Assembly: GCA_964036275.1 (NCBI GenBank)
Contig: OZ038433.1
Span: forward strand, 38,659,336 to 38,723,335
Origin: Litoditis marina
Taxonomy: Eukaryota > Nematoda > Chromadorea > Rhabditida > Rhabditidae
Reading direction: 5' to 3'
DNA: 64,000 bases
The notes under the pieces were generated by a model. That model worked only from the letters and a program-made list of their open reading frames with translations. It was not told the origin of the DNA and did not search any database. Position numbers and translations under genes: made by a program. Of the stretch, positions 35,601 to 45,600 are shown one piece after another; positions within the stretch are counted from its first letter, which is position 1, and each line of letters begins with the position of its first letter.

Positions 35601-38600
35601 AGCAACCAATAGTTTTGTACACATGCAACCCGGTTGCAATTTGGTTGCAAGTGTAATTGGCGAAGAAACTGACCCTGTATGGAACGATAAAAGGTCTTTT
35701 GATGGAAAATGCATTCATGCGCTCTCCCAGATGATAGCGACCCCCGTACAGACACAACTCTCTATCCGACGCCAGAGCTCGCGCGGTAGCAAGGTTTCCT
35801 ATTAAACCAAGATGAATAAGATTCAACTTTTTTCATCAAACTTACTTACACTAATAAACTTTTCAAATAAATTTTTTTCGAACAAGGCGATTAAGATCAC
35901 GAAATATCTGAACGTTGATATCTATCTAGCCGGAGCCGGAACAATCTCGATTTGTAATATGAACTGTACACACCTTCATTCTTCACATTTTTTGATAATT
36001 TTCTAAACTTTTGAAATCGTGTACCATCAAAAAATGCTAAGTTATTTCAAATTCAGAGTTCAGAGAAGAAGAATCCTATTTTCACAAATTTCATGAAATG
36101 AAAAAAGGCAAAAACTGAAGAATACCGTTGAACACAGCTAGTTGATACGGCATCATATTCATGAATCGTTTGTCGCTTCTGGCCAAATAACTCGAATTCC
36201 AATATTTAACGAGCTCCTGCAAGTAAAACTCAATTTTTCGAGAACTGAACTTGGTGGTTCAGCACGATTATTCGTATCTTACATGCAAATGGACCATACA
36301 CTATAACAGAGCACTGTGTTTTCGACTAAGTTTGTCATTCAGCGTGTATTCATACACCGCCGAGGCCCCGTATGAGATGGGTAATTCCACAAGGAATCGG
36401 TTATTTCGTTAACCCTATCAGGTAAGAGGTAACCCTAACCGGGTACCTGGTCAACCCTTTTGTTAACAGTTTGCAACCTTTTTACCATGTATTTTGGGAG
36501 GAACCGGGGTGGTTACCGGGTCGTTAAAAAAAGGGTTACTCAAGTAACCCGGTTGATACCGGGCTAGAAAGTTGATGAAATTCGCTGTTTTGAACTATTT
36601 TGGAAGAGTCGCGACTGAAAAACGAGCTATCGCGAGCTTTCAGAAAAAACGAGAGACGCTTTGCGGTGAATGCGTGTAGTGAAGCAACGTCCTCGGAGAC
36701 TGTGTGGTGGAAGCCTGAACCCATTGCAATTCAGCCCCATTTCCCACTGCTATTATTGCAAACATGGCGACATGAGCGTATACGTTCAATTCCACAGTGA
36801 AGGCGATTATAATTCGGAGACTACTTGAGATCACAATCAAACCAAACCAGGTTCCCACCGTCAAATGAGGATTGTTCCTTTTGTGCACCTCATCGTACAA
36901 GCACAAGACCATCTGAAAGGGGCACATGATTATACAGTACACACAGTACATATAGTGGGTATCAATATTATAAATTTTTGTCTATCGCCGGAATCGAACC
37001 TGCGAGCAAAAGATTTGTAGCAGGGTGCAACAACCACTGCGCTATTAGAGAACATGACCAGCAGGCTTCGGAATCAAAGACATGCGTGCGTACACAGAGG
37101 AAAGTGAGATATACAGTACCCTCCCTCCTTCCCGTTGGCGACGACTATACCACCCGATAGAAGTTACAAGTTAACAATAACGCACTCCTTCGGCCTGTCA
37201 CGAACTTTTCTTCTGAAACTCGAAACTTTGAAGAAACTCGAAATTTAGGACTCGAAAACTCAATTTTCGCCCAAACTCGATAACCCAAAAACTTTCTCGA
37301 AAACTCGGAAATTCGCCCAAACTCCATAACTCGACATTTAAAGAAGGACGATTATGTGGTCCAATCACAACGCTTCAGTCCTTTAAACTGCAATACATTT
37401 TTCAATTGCAGTTTAAAGGACCGTTGACACGGGATTGGTTCACATGATCGTCCTGCTTCAACACTCGATTAACAACCCCAAATTCCTACAGCCATTTAAG
37501 TGTTGGTCCGTAGTCACCAACCCATCTTACCTTATGATAGTCTTTCTCGGCGGCAATCGCCAACGGAGTTGTAATTGCACTCCTCTCGGCTACCTCGCAA
37601 CACGGGCAATCTCCCTAGAAAGAAGAAACATACTCGAGCTGAGAAATGACTAGATGAATGACATGTTGTACACTTCATGTACGTTCAGAGCACCCGTTTT
37701 CGGAGCAGAACAATTACGAAAAACCAAAAGTGTATTGATCAGAAAATGGTTAGAATTGGCTTTTTCCTTTTCATAACTGGCATAACTTTTTTTTCCAATA
37801 ATTCTGGGTTTATTGGGTAATTACTTCGTTTTTTTTTCTCGCAAACCGACGCTATCCCACTTATGATGTAAACGAACAGTACCTCAAAATCCATATTCGC
37901 GTGTGCAATATGTCCCACAGGACACCTACTGACAGCCTCGATAACACCCCTAGCATCGTCGCGTAGTGCCGCACGCAAGACAGGGTTCGCACCTCGAATC
38001 TGATCCAGGGATCGCGCCTCCGTCCGTCCTCCCTGAAAAATATAGATAGGAATTACAGGCGGTTGGGCAGTGGTGGTTCCAGACACCAGTATGGTCACAC
38101 TATTCGAAAAAAGAAGTGCGTGTTTGAACTAAAACCAGACTGGCCGTGACTAGATGGAAAGTCCTGACCACGAGCGACTGGGAAACGCTGGCCGGTATTC
38201 CCAACAGGAATGCATTTTCACAATCATTTCGTCGTCAGCTGGTTCTACTGTTGTTTCTCACTGGATCTAAGTCTAAGAACATACGAATGTCCACCATGAG
38301 GAATCAACTGTACCACTACTGCACAAGAAGACGTTTTGACGATAATGTGATATGTATGATGATCACCGCCTCGAAACGACGCGAAGTGAACCAATAAATA
38401 TGAAATATGACTATTTAAAAAAAAATTTCGCATCAAAAATTAGACAAACTTTCGCAACTGTCATGTATGCGCACACACAGAAGATTTTTTGAGACGTGAA
38501 CGAAACTCTAGATTTTTCATCGAAATGGTCAATTTTCTAAATATGGCATATGGCCAAAAAGGAGCCGTTGTTTTGTTTTGTGTTTTGTGTGTATTTGAAA

Positions 38601-41201
38601 ACCTTTGCTTGTGTGTATATACGGCCAAGGTGAATGCATAACACTAACTAATCTGAAGTCCCAATACCCCTAATTCAAACTGATTATGGTGTTCATGGAT
38701 CTCGGATTTCCGAAAACAAACGTGTTTTCTTAACATCTAAGTTGTAAGTTATACTATACTCAGCTAGTTTTTGATAGTTTTCCAATGGTGATGTGCCAGC
38801 TGGTTGTGAGAATGAAAAGAGGAACAGGGAACACCCAGATGTGGTGTCAACTATCTCTTGTCCTTCTAAAAGAAGATCCTATAAACAATTATCCACTTTC
38901 TAGGGGCACATTCTGCTAAATATATTCCTACGGGTTGGTGTTTTCTTGTTGATATACCGCGAATCAAACAGATTATTCAACTTCGGAGGAAACTCAGACA
39001 ACAATCGGGTGAAAGTGCACAACTCTTACCATTTCATTCAGTTTCTTTTCAATAGGAGCAGAATGCATAGCGTTCGTTTCATCATCAGCGACTCTGAAAA
39101 GGTGAAAACAGATCAGATACGAATTTACAAATAACCATCGCGTTCTAAGCACAGGTTAACTGTCTAGTGTCTAAGAAATCCAAATCCATAACTTGAAAAG
39201 GCGGTTAACTTCATTCGCATACTAAACTAGCAGACTTGTATTTATCGAATCATTATTCAAATGTAGTTTTGGCGCACCTAGATGGAAAACGACCGCTAAC
39301 TTTTACACTGTAGGAACCAATCCGTATATTGGATTATCTTGAACCTTCTTTCTTCGTAAAAAGAGAAATGGTCTTAACGTTTTGATACTAGGGTTGTCAA
39401 AGTCGAACTCGGAACTGGACTCGAAAACCCGATTTTGCTCAATCTCTAGAACTCGAAAACTCGACATTTTCAACTCGATTAACAACCCTACTTGATACTA
39501 AAAACATAAATACCAACCTGTTGCATGTAGCCGCTGCCATCAGCTGGTCCACCTCCGATGCGGCCCCTATAACAAAATAAAACTATAATAATAATAATAA
39601 GCATTAAGGGCATTAAGGCAATTATTTTCGGATTTCAGCTCACTTTATTCAACTTCAATCTACAACCTGAACAATAATCACTGATGAACCCGTAGAGAGG
39701 TCAGAGGTGAGGGTCTGTAGATTACGAACAAGAATGGGTGAGCGTTATTACCAGCTTATTTTGAGTGCCAGCTTGCGACACAATCATTTGGCTCCATTAT
39801 GGAAGGAATGGTGAGAAAGAAATCTACATTTTGGGAAAATTCTTTCCCTTGATTCCAAAGAAATGGGAAAAATTACGTAGGCAAATAGGTGTGATGTCCT
39901 ACTCCGGTTCTCCGGTTACATAAACGGGAGCTCCTCAATTTGAACAGTCGCAATGCATGATAGTTGATAGTAGCTAGTTGGTACGAAACAAGACATAACA
40001 ACTATAGTATAACTCACAGTCAGAAATGTCTTTCACATCTTTTGATGATAGGTAGCCTGTAGTTCCGATTTTTCTAAACTGAAAGGAACATGAATACAAT
40101 GCCGTAGTAGTGAATTAAAACTTGAATCAATGCTTAAAAAGTGAAAAGCAGTTAGTACCAGGTTGTTTCACTTCTATCTGCAAAAAAGCCGAAATGATTC
40201 CAAACGATGTGTTTGAAATTTGAAATAGAATAAATGATAGAAATGCAGATGTTTTGAACCCACGAAAAATGAAATCGTGTTCCGACAGCTGGATTATCGC
40301 ACCCCTTGCGAAAAAAAGGGGCGAACATAAAATTAGGAGATGGTAAGCCTTTGCGTTCCATACGGAACTTTTTTTTTGATAAACAGTTCGAATTGAGTAT
40401 TCACGACCAACCAATCTCATTTTTCAGAAGGTACAGCAAATGCCGACTTTTTGTAATGACGGATCCTGTTGCGTTTATATTATGAAGTGCGATTGCAGAC
40501 ATTACTCACCTTATTTGGGTTGATGCGATTGAACTCCAATTCAGCGCAATCAGCACTGAAACAAATAGCAATTGTCAGCGTTTCAACACATTTATAAAAT
40601 GATTTATATACACATTACGGGAAACTTTAGTCAATAATTCCGTAATAAAACTTTTATTTATGCTTTTAATGGCGAATGAAAATCACTACGATGAAGAGTT
40701 GACGTAGTTGACCACCCAAGCCATATTTACCATATCACGATATTATGATATTTTGTGTCCCAGAATTCGCCTCAGTGACCTCGCTTTTGTGGTTTGCTAA
40801 TCGTGGAAAATTGGCGCCAATCGTTCTCTGAGTATATACTCAGAACGTGCGTGGTTGTGTTACAGTATTTTATTGTGAATACAGCATATGATGGAAATTC
40901 AAATCAATTGTTTGCGGTCTCGACTGAAATACGTTTGAATCTTTCCTAACCGTTACGTTTTTGAACTGTTCCAACTAACGCGATTTTCGTAAAATACAGG
41001 ACATGGTCGAAAAACGCCTCACCTCTGTGGGAGCACGAGTTGATTGACCTGCGCAATGGTGTTGGCGGTAAGGGACTCCCGAAGGTGCGTGGCCTGCATC
41101 ATCTCTTCCAGCTCAGACGTCTTGTCTCTGATCCGAGGAGAAGATCGACGTCTGGGGGTGGAAGACCTTTCTTTGCCATCACCACTCTTGGCTGACTTCA
41201 T
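29692..41201 (-). CDS. Ankyrin-repeat protein
   Basis: Eighteen exons join in phase: 41201-41023, 40555-40510, 40078-40018, 39566-39518, 39093-39030, 38032-37883, 37614-37531, 36912-36859, 36216-36126, 35798-35674, 34781-34649, 33893-33763, 33317-33222, 32357-32272, 31578-31467, 30967-30824, 30525-30448 and 29754-29692 (TAA stop). The product has 581 residues. The N-terminus is basic and serine-rich (SSTPRRRSSPRIRDK). The middle holds divergent ankyrin units such as PIHIATINNDLPMVKLLHRW followed by GWNPLVVAMLHGNQDVVEYL. Other units read NPVLRAALRDDARGVIEAV and TISIAASYGNEELFKEAH. No enzyme domain or membrane helix is evident. Ankyrin repeats are protein-binding scaffolds; I cannot name the orthologue. 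The donor of the 36859 exon (ACG|GTGGGA) was chosen because it alone keeps frame; reading on gives a spurious hydrophobic stretch. Confidence 0.82.
29847..29869. repeat. 23-base G homopolymer
   Basis: Twenty-three G residues on the plus strand lie in the last ankyrin-gene intron. The transcript would carry poly-C. The plus strand could form a G-quadruplex, and such a run is prone to length change or assembly error. Confidence 0.85.
30697..30812. repeat. GAGAGGGT/GA repeat in an ankyrin intron
   Basis: Imperfect GAGAGGGTGAG units and GA runs begin about 12 bases past the donor of the exon 30967-30824. Confidence 0.85.
31066..31188. mobile_element. ~125-bp foldback element, copy 1
   Basis: The two halves are near-perfect inverted repeats: GGACGAGTATGTGGACCAAT against ATTGGTCCACATAGTCGTTC. 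The centre is CTGCAATTGAGAAATGTACTGCAG-like. This gives a MITE-sized hairpin in an ankyrin-gene intron. Confidence 0.75.
31202..31450. mobile_element. GGTTAC-family inverted-repeat element, copy 1
   Basis: Terminal inverted repeats are CTATATGTAACCGG and CCGGTTACATATAG. The interior matches 34355-34613 over most of its length, with shared blocks such as TTCGGTTACC and TTTTAGGTTACCAACCGG. It ends 16 bases from the ankyrin exon starting at 31467. Confidence 0.75.
31681..31802. repeat. GGTTAC-family fragment
   Basis: Segments such as GTAACCAGTTGGTAACTAAC, GCCGGTTACCC and AAAAACCGGTTAGG match the family but lack the left terminus. It sits within 230 bp of copy 1. Confidence 0.5.
32139..32266. 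mobile_element. ~125-bp foldback element, copy 2, next to a splice donor
   Basis: Same family as 31066-31188 (AGGACGAGTATGTGG at the left, CCACATAATCGTCC at the right). Its right end stops five bases from the ankyrin exon starting at 32272, so the intron's GTGAG donor directly abuts the element. Confidence 0.75.
34355..34613. mobile_element. GGTTAC-family inverted-repeat element, copy 2
   Basis: Ends are TTCTATATGTACCG and CGGTTACATATGGAATTC. It has the same interior blocks and orientation as the copy at 31202-31450. It lies in the intron just downstream of the ankyrin exon 34781-34649. Confidence 0.75.
35085..35165 (+). repeat. Retroelement-tail-like sequence with a hammerhead-like core
   Basis: CTGAAGA at 35100-35106 is followed by a GGCG/CGCC stem (35108-35111 with 35116-35119), then GAAACGTC (35120-35127). 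The order CUGANGA, stem, GAAAC, GUC resembles a hammerhead ribozyme core, and similar strings occur at the ends of Penelope-like elements. One unpaired C and unclear stems I and III weaken the call. Confidence 0.3.
35414..35660. mobile_element. GGTTGC foldback element
   Basis: The arms include a 26-bp exact inverted match beginning GTTGCATGTGTACAAAACTA on the left, and both outer ends read CCAAT/ATTGG. The interior is packed with CCCGGTTGCATTT repeats. Its right end lies 13 bases from the ankyrin exon at 35674-35798, inside the intron next to the donor. Confidence 0.7.
36390..36560. repeat. GGTTAC/GGGTAC-rich diverged repeat
   Basis: The segment is dense in GGTTACC, GTTAACCC and GGGTTACT motifs in both directions, including TAACCCGGTTGATACCGGG at the end. 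It is probably a diverged relative of the GGTTAC family, in an ankyrin-gene intron. Confidence 0.45.
36980..37055 (-). pseudogene. tRNA-derived sequence in an ankyrin intron
   Basis: On the minus strand TAGCGCAGTGG (A box) and GGTTCGATTCC (B box) are near consensus and at tRNA spacing. The T arm pairs well (GCAGG with CCGGC, one mismatch). The acceptor pairs only partly and the anticodon stem fails, which suggests a pseudogene or SINE. Confidence 0.45.
37200..37478. mobile_element. Degraded hAT-like element interrupted by a foldback element
   Basis: ACTCGAAA-type units at 37216-37336 and the terminal ACTCGATTAACAACCC at 37463-37478 belong to the same family as 39389-39490. The two parts are separated by the ~125-bp foldback element at 37337-37460. 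The left terminus is not recognisable. It lies in an ankyrin-gene intron. Confidence 0.55.
37337..37460. mobile_element. ~125-bp foldback element, copy 3, nested in a hAT-like copy
   Basis: Arms GAAGGACGATTATGTGGTCC and GGTTCACATGATCGTCC surround a TTTAAACTGCAAT/ATTGCAGTTTAAA palindrome. It is the third member of the family in the same host gene and interrupts a hAT-like element. Confidence 0.75.
38146..38395. repeat. Dispersed repeat, copy 1 (ankyrin intron)
   Basis: This ~240-bp segment matches 51085-51310 in reverse orientation. Shared blocks include AGCGACTGGGAAACGCTGGCC, CTGTACCACTACTGCACAAGA, TATGTATGATGATCACCGCC and TCGAAACGACGCG. It is open in one frame for 83 codons, but the second copy has indels that break that frame. 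Confidence 0.65.
39389..39490. mobile_element. hAT-like non-autonomous element, short copy
   Basis: It has the same ends as 16149-16390 (TAGGGTTGTC and AACAACCCTA) and inner ACTCGAAAAC units. It lies in an ankyrin-gene intron, 27 bases from the 39518 exon edge. TTGATAC is repeated immediately outside both ends, giving a 7-8 bp target-site duplication in non-repetitive DNA. Confidence 0.75.
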
Positions 41202-42682
41202 TCTTTTCTAAACATTTCCTATAGCTTTTACCATTGGGAATACACTATTAATAAAGTGAATAGCGGTTAAAACTGGCTCAAATAAGTTTAAAAAAAACAA
41301 TTATTATCAATCAATGTTAGCTCAGTATATATGAATAGTCATTACGTGGAAAAGTGAGTGGTAACAAAAAAGGAAACACCAAAATATGAAGACGCAACAA
41401 GGAGAAAACACAACAAGGAGAAACATTGTATCATACGTGTAAATTATACAAACCGAAGTACGTACGTACTGCTTGTACATAACAAACCGTACTGCTTGTA
41501 CACAACAAAAACAATGATGAACTCGAAAAGAGAAATACGATTTTTCTTTCTAAGAAGTAATTAAATATACACAGAAGACGTAGACTTTGTTCGAAAACAT
41601 TTCAACTCTAAAATTCTTTTACGTCCTACGCTCGTGCTCATCTGACTGCTGTAAACAGCGGACGTCCGCATCGGTAATCATTGGAAACAATTTCGTAGTA
41701 CATTATTACACATTTCACTTGTACGTAGACGGTTAGGTAAAAAGTGCAAGTAAAAAGTTAATTAACCGCTCTTTCCACAATACATTTAAAAAAAATAATC
41801 CATTTTGTCTGTGTCCCATAAATGTACATCTTGATCAAACAACCTGTTCAATGACGAACATAGAACAAGAAAATATAAATAAATCTTTACTTCTCTTCAT
41901 ATAATTCAAAGTATAAAACTTGAGATAGCTGATAGAAAGCTGTATGGTTCAAAAATGTGACTAAATTTGGGAAGATGCGCATGCCAAACGTTGCACACGA
42001 AATAAGTGAAATATAATATCCGACCAATACGTAAGTAGAAACCAAATATATACAATAAATGATAGAAAGGTTCAACAAGTAGTCCATCTCCGGACAACTT
42101 TCGTATACTTAGTTCTACGATAACGTTCCCATAAAGATGAACTACCCGCTTTATAAAATAAAACAGATAGCACGTAGTAATTTCAACTAGAACATGAACT
42201 TGAACAATATATGTAAAAAAAATACCGAGACTAATTGAGCTCGCTCAATAGCACTAAATTCTGGTTAATTCTAAACACAAAAAGTAGCTCAAAACAATAG
42301 TACCAGTCAGTTGTAACAGAAAAGTAGACGAACCTACCTGAATATCACTAAAAAACGCCCCTCTTAGAGAAAGAGACTAGAGATAAAAAAATGCAGAAAC
42401 AAACGAGTAGTGCTCCAGAATGATATTCACAAACATGGTCAAGAAACAAAATGATGAAAAGTTGATCAGGGTAACAACAAACTAGAGAGAACATTGATCG
42501 AATCACATCATTACTAGCGCGATGGTATGTTGACTAAGAGGAACAACAAAATACAATAATCTCACCCAAGAAACTTTTTTCTGATCACAATAGGTCAATT
42601 TTGGAAGGTTTCGTGGATGTTAAGATGTTTGCAATTGTACACGTCAACCAAATTGATAACTATGGTTTGCATTGGTCGTCAT
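41202..42682. other. Gap between jac-1 3' end and ankyrin-gene start
   Basis: This AT-rich 1.5 kb lies downstream of jac-1 and upstream of the ankyrin-gene start codon on the same strand. I see only short frames and no element with clear inverted ends. The spacing is too wide for a classic nematode operon, so separate promoters are likelier. Confidence 0.5.
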
Positions 42683-45600
42683 CTACACCCAACTGTCATC
42701 TACACCGCCTCTTTGTGCTCCTTTGCGTACGGACGCGTAGAGCGGTTCGGTGCCGCGCGGCGGTCTTTCTACCCGCGGCGCGTACATACCGCCATTACCA
42801 CTGCCGTTCCGCTGCGGGGGCTCGGGACGAGAATGCTGAAAAGAACACAATCATACTTTCAACATTTCGTAAAATTCCAAATGTCATACTTTTTGCCTAA
42901 ATAGATTACACACTTCCTAAACTGCTCAGGCTGTATATTTCCATCTAGGAATGACTAGGACTTCCAAAAAAACCTTGAACCAACCTGTGTTTCGCCGACC
43001 GCACCATACCCACCACTACTGGTAGTCTCATCTAACAATGCTTGGGCTGGCTTCTCCCTTCCTTGGCTGGAAATCGGTCGTCCCAGAGTCGCAGAATCAC
43101 CCCTGAAAATGAAGATACAGTCAAAAAATTATCTCTCTCTCTCCTATTCTTTCTCTCTTCCGCTCCACTATTATTTCTCTCTCTGTCTCTCGCCTATTCT
43201 CCCCCCCCCCTCTCTCTCCTTTTCACCTCCCCCCCCCCTCTTTCTATATCTCTCTCGGTCCATGCGACACTATTAATTTTTTAAAGCACGCCAAAAAAAG
43301 GTAGACGAAACTAGCCGGATTGCAATATCGAGACGTTGGTGGGTATTCAGTCACTAATCACACTAACACATAAACTAAGAGAATAAGAGACAGAGAGAGA
43401 GAGAGAGATAGAGAGGGAGGGAGGAAGAGCGAGAAAGATAGGGAGAGAAAGAGAGTGAGAAATAGAGACAAATTCAGAAAGTGGTATTATGGAATACTAA
43501 CCGTCGGGTGGTGCCAGAATAGAAGTCAGCCTCCTTGAGTCCTGCCCGTTTGAAGCCATCGTGCAGTTCCTTGTGCTGCCACATCACATAGAGAACTTGA
43601 CTGGCGTATCGACACACGCGTTGCGAGTACGTGGGATAGCTGCGGGCTAGGTGGCGCAGCTTCTCAGTACCTGAAAAACTTAATAGTTTATACGCGAGTG
43701 AACACGTGACTTCCCACATTGGAAGTAAGAAGTGACACTCCAATTGGGTAAATGGAAAGGAAACTGAGAGTACAGAGATATGCTCACCCAGTTACGCGCT
43801 TTCTTTTAAACGCAAGAAACCAAGAAAAATGTATCCAACATACTTCAGATTGAAAATACCGCCGACTACCGCACTTATACCAGCTCAACTTGCTTTATGG
43901 TTGGTTCATCTCAGAGAGCCACAACCATGATGATGAATATAAATCGTGCAAAAAAAAAACTGAACTTACATAAACTGAATCGTGAAAATCTTAGGTGAAT
44001 TTCGAAAACAACACGTGATAGTTTGAGATGTACTCACCTTTGTACTCGTGTACATCTCTGGTGAAGTCGGCGCTACTCCGCACAATTTCGAACAGGATAC
44101 CCAGCACGGCTCCGATGGTCTGGTCACTGATGGCGGGACGCGGTCGAGATGGATCCGGCAACTTGTCCACAAGGTCCCGTAGGGCGTACTTCCCTGAATG
44201 GCAAACCTTTAAATGGACCAATTACGTCTACCTAGTTCGGCATGCCTTTCTTATTTTTTTAGTGTTCTTGTAATCTTCAAAACCTCTTCGAAAACCACTT
44301 CTCGAAAAACGCGAAATTAGAGCTCAATAAACAATATTTGTTCACCAAACCTGTTTGGACTCCATTACATTACCACCCTTTGTTGTTTACAAATGCTAAG
44401 TTGCAACTCTCGGAAAACCTGGTGAGGGTTTCAAAAAACATTATTGACAACCCTCGAGAGTGACAAAATACACCACTCCGCCCACCTATGAGTTCCCTGT
44501 TGCGTGCATCCAGCGAGAGATTTCGCAGTGCAGTCGCCACGGCGCAGACGACATAGTCCTCCTTGAGGCGGATCAGTTCCACCAGAACCGGCAGTCCCTT
44601 CTCCACTCGCACCGCCGCTCGCACCTCCACCGAGGGCTGGAACTGGCAGGCTGCCAGATTCTGCACCGCACCCGCTGACGCCTGAGAAACAGAGTCATTA
44701 AAGTACACCAATGTCCGACGAAATATAACCAGGTTGCGATCCAAATTCCAAATACATCATATTTGTTATGATGACGATAACAGAACCCTTTCATTTTATT
44801 TTTTCTGGCTACTCAGTCTATGTTAGTAGTGATAGAGTGAGTACTCAAAAATGTAACCTCATTCAAAAATTTGAAAGTTAAAAATACACAGTAACATAAT
44901 TGGCCTGATCTTACCTCCAACGTATCGAGATTGGATGCATCCTGCAACAGTTTCAGGTACAGCTTCACCACATGAGGCTGCCACAAAACAGCTGCGCCCT
45001 GTAAGATTCAATAAACTATTGAATGGCAAAAACTCTTCCAGAAAGTAATTTCATGCGTATGGAAAACAGTTTTCAGTAGTGCTATCCAACAATACAACTA
45101 TTTTGAGACTCATTGGTCGGTAAGAAATGTTCTTCACATAATAATAATGAAACCCACAGATTGGATGGGTCAACTTATTGCCACCCTTTATATAATCGTT
45201 CATTCTGCATATAAACAACTAACCCCAAATTTATTGCTGACTATTCACTGAATTTCTAGTATTGATCAGCTTTCAACCAAAGTTGCCCAAAAGTACCATT
45301 GAGACTGGAAATTTTTGACAGGTTTTCTAACATGGAAGGCCGGTTTTCAGGCAAAATTCGCATAATGCACGTAGCCGGCGGTAGACGGTCAAACGTGTTT
45401 CCACACGGTTTGGCAGGAAAACGGAGACAGGTGGGCACCTGGGCGATAACTCGACAGAAAGTGCACGTGACGCTTGAGGAAATCGCGTATATAAGCCGGC
45501 CGCCGGCTCATTTCAATCATATCGCCTACTTACCATGGTCGCCAAGAACCCTCCCGCAAAAGAAGACACCTGGGCCTTCCAGCCCATCGGAGCTCCCTTC

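Noticed and set aside
36640..36858. Hydrophobic minus-strand stretch after the ankyrin exon at 36859-36912
   Set aside because: It is intronic read-through. Using the ACG|GTGGGA donor restores phase with the next exon and gives continuous ankyrin-like sequence.
38146..38397. Plus-strand 83-codon frame
   Set aside because: It lies in a dispersed repeat whose second copy (51085-51310) has indels that break the frame.
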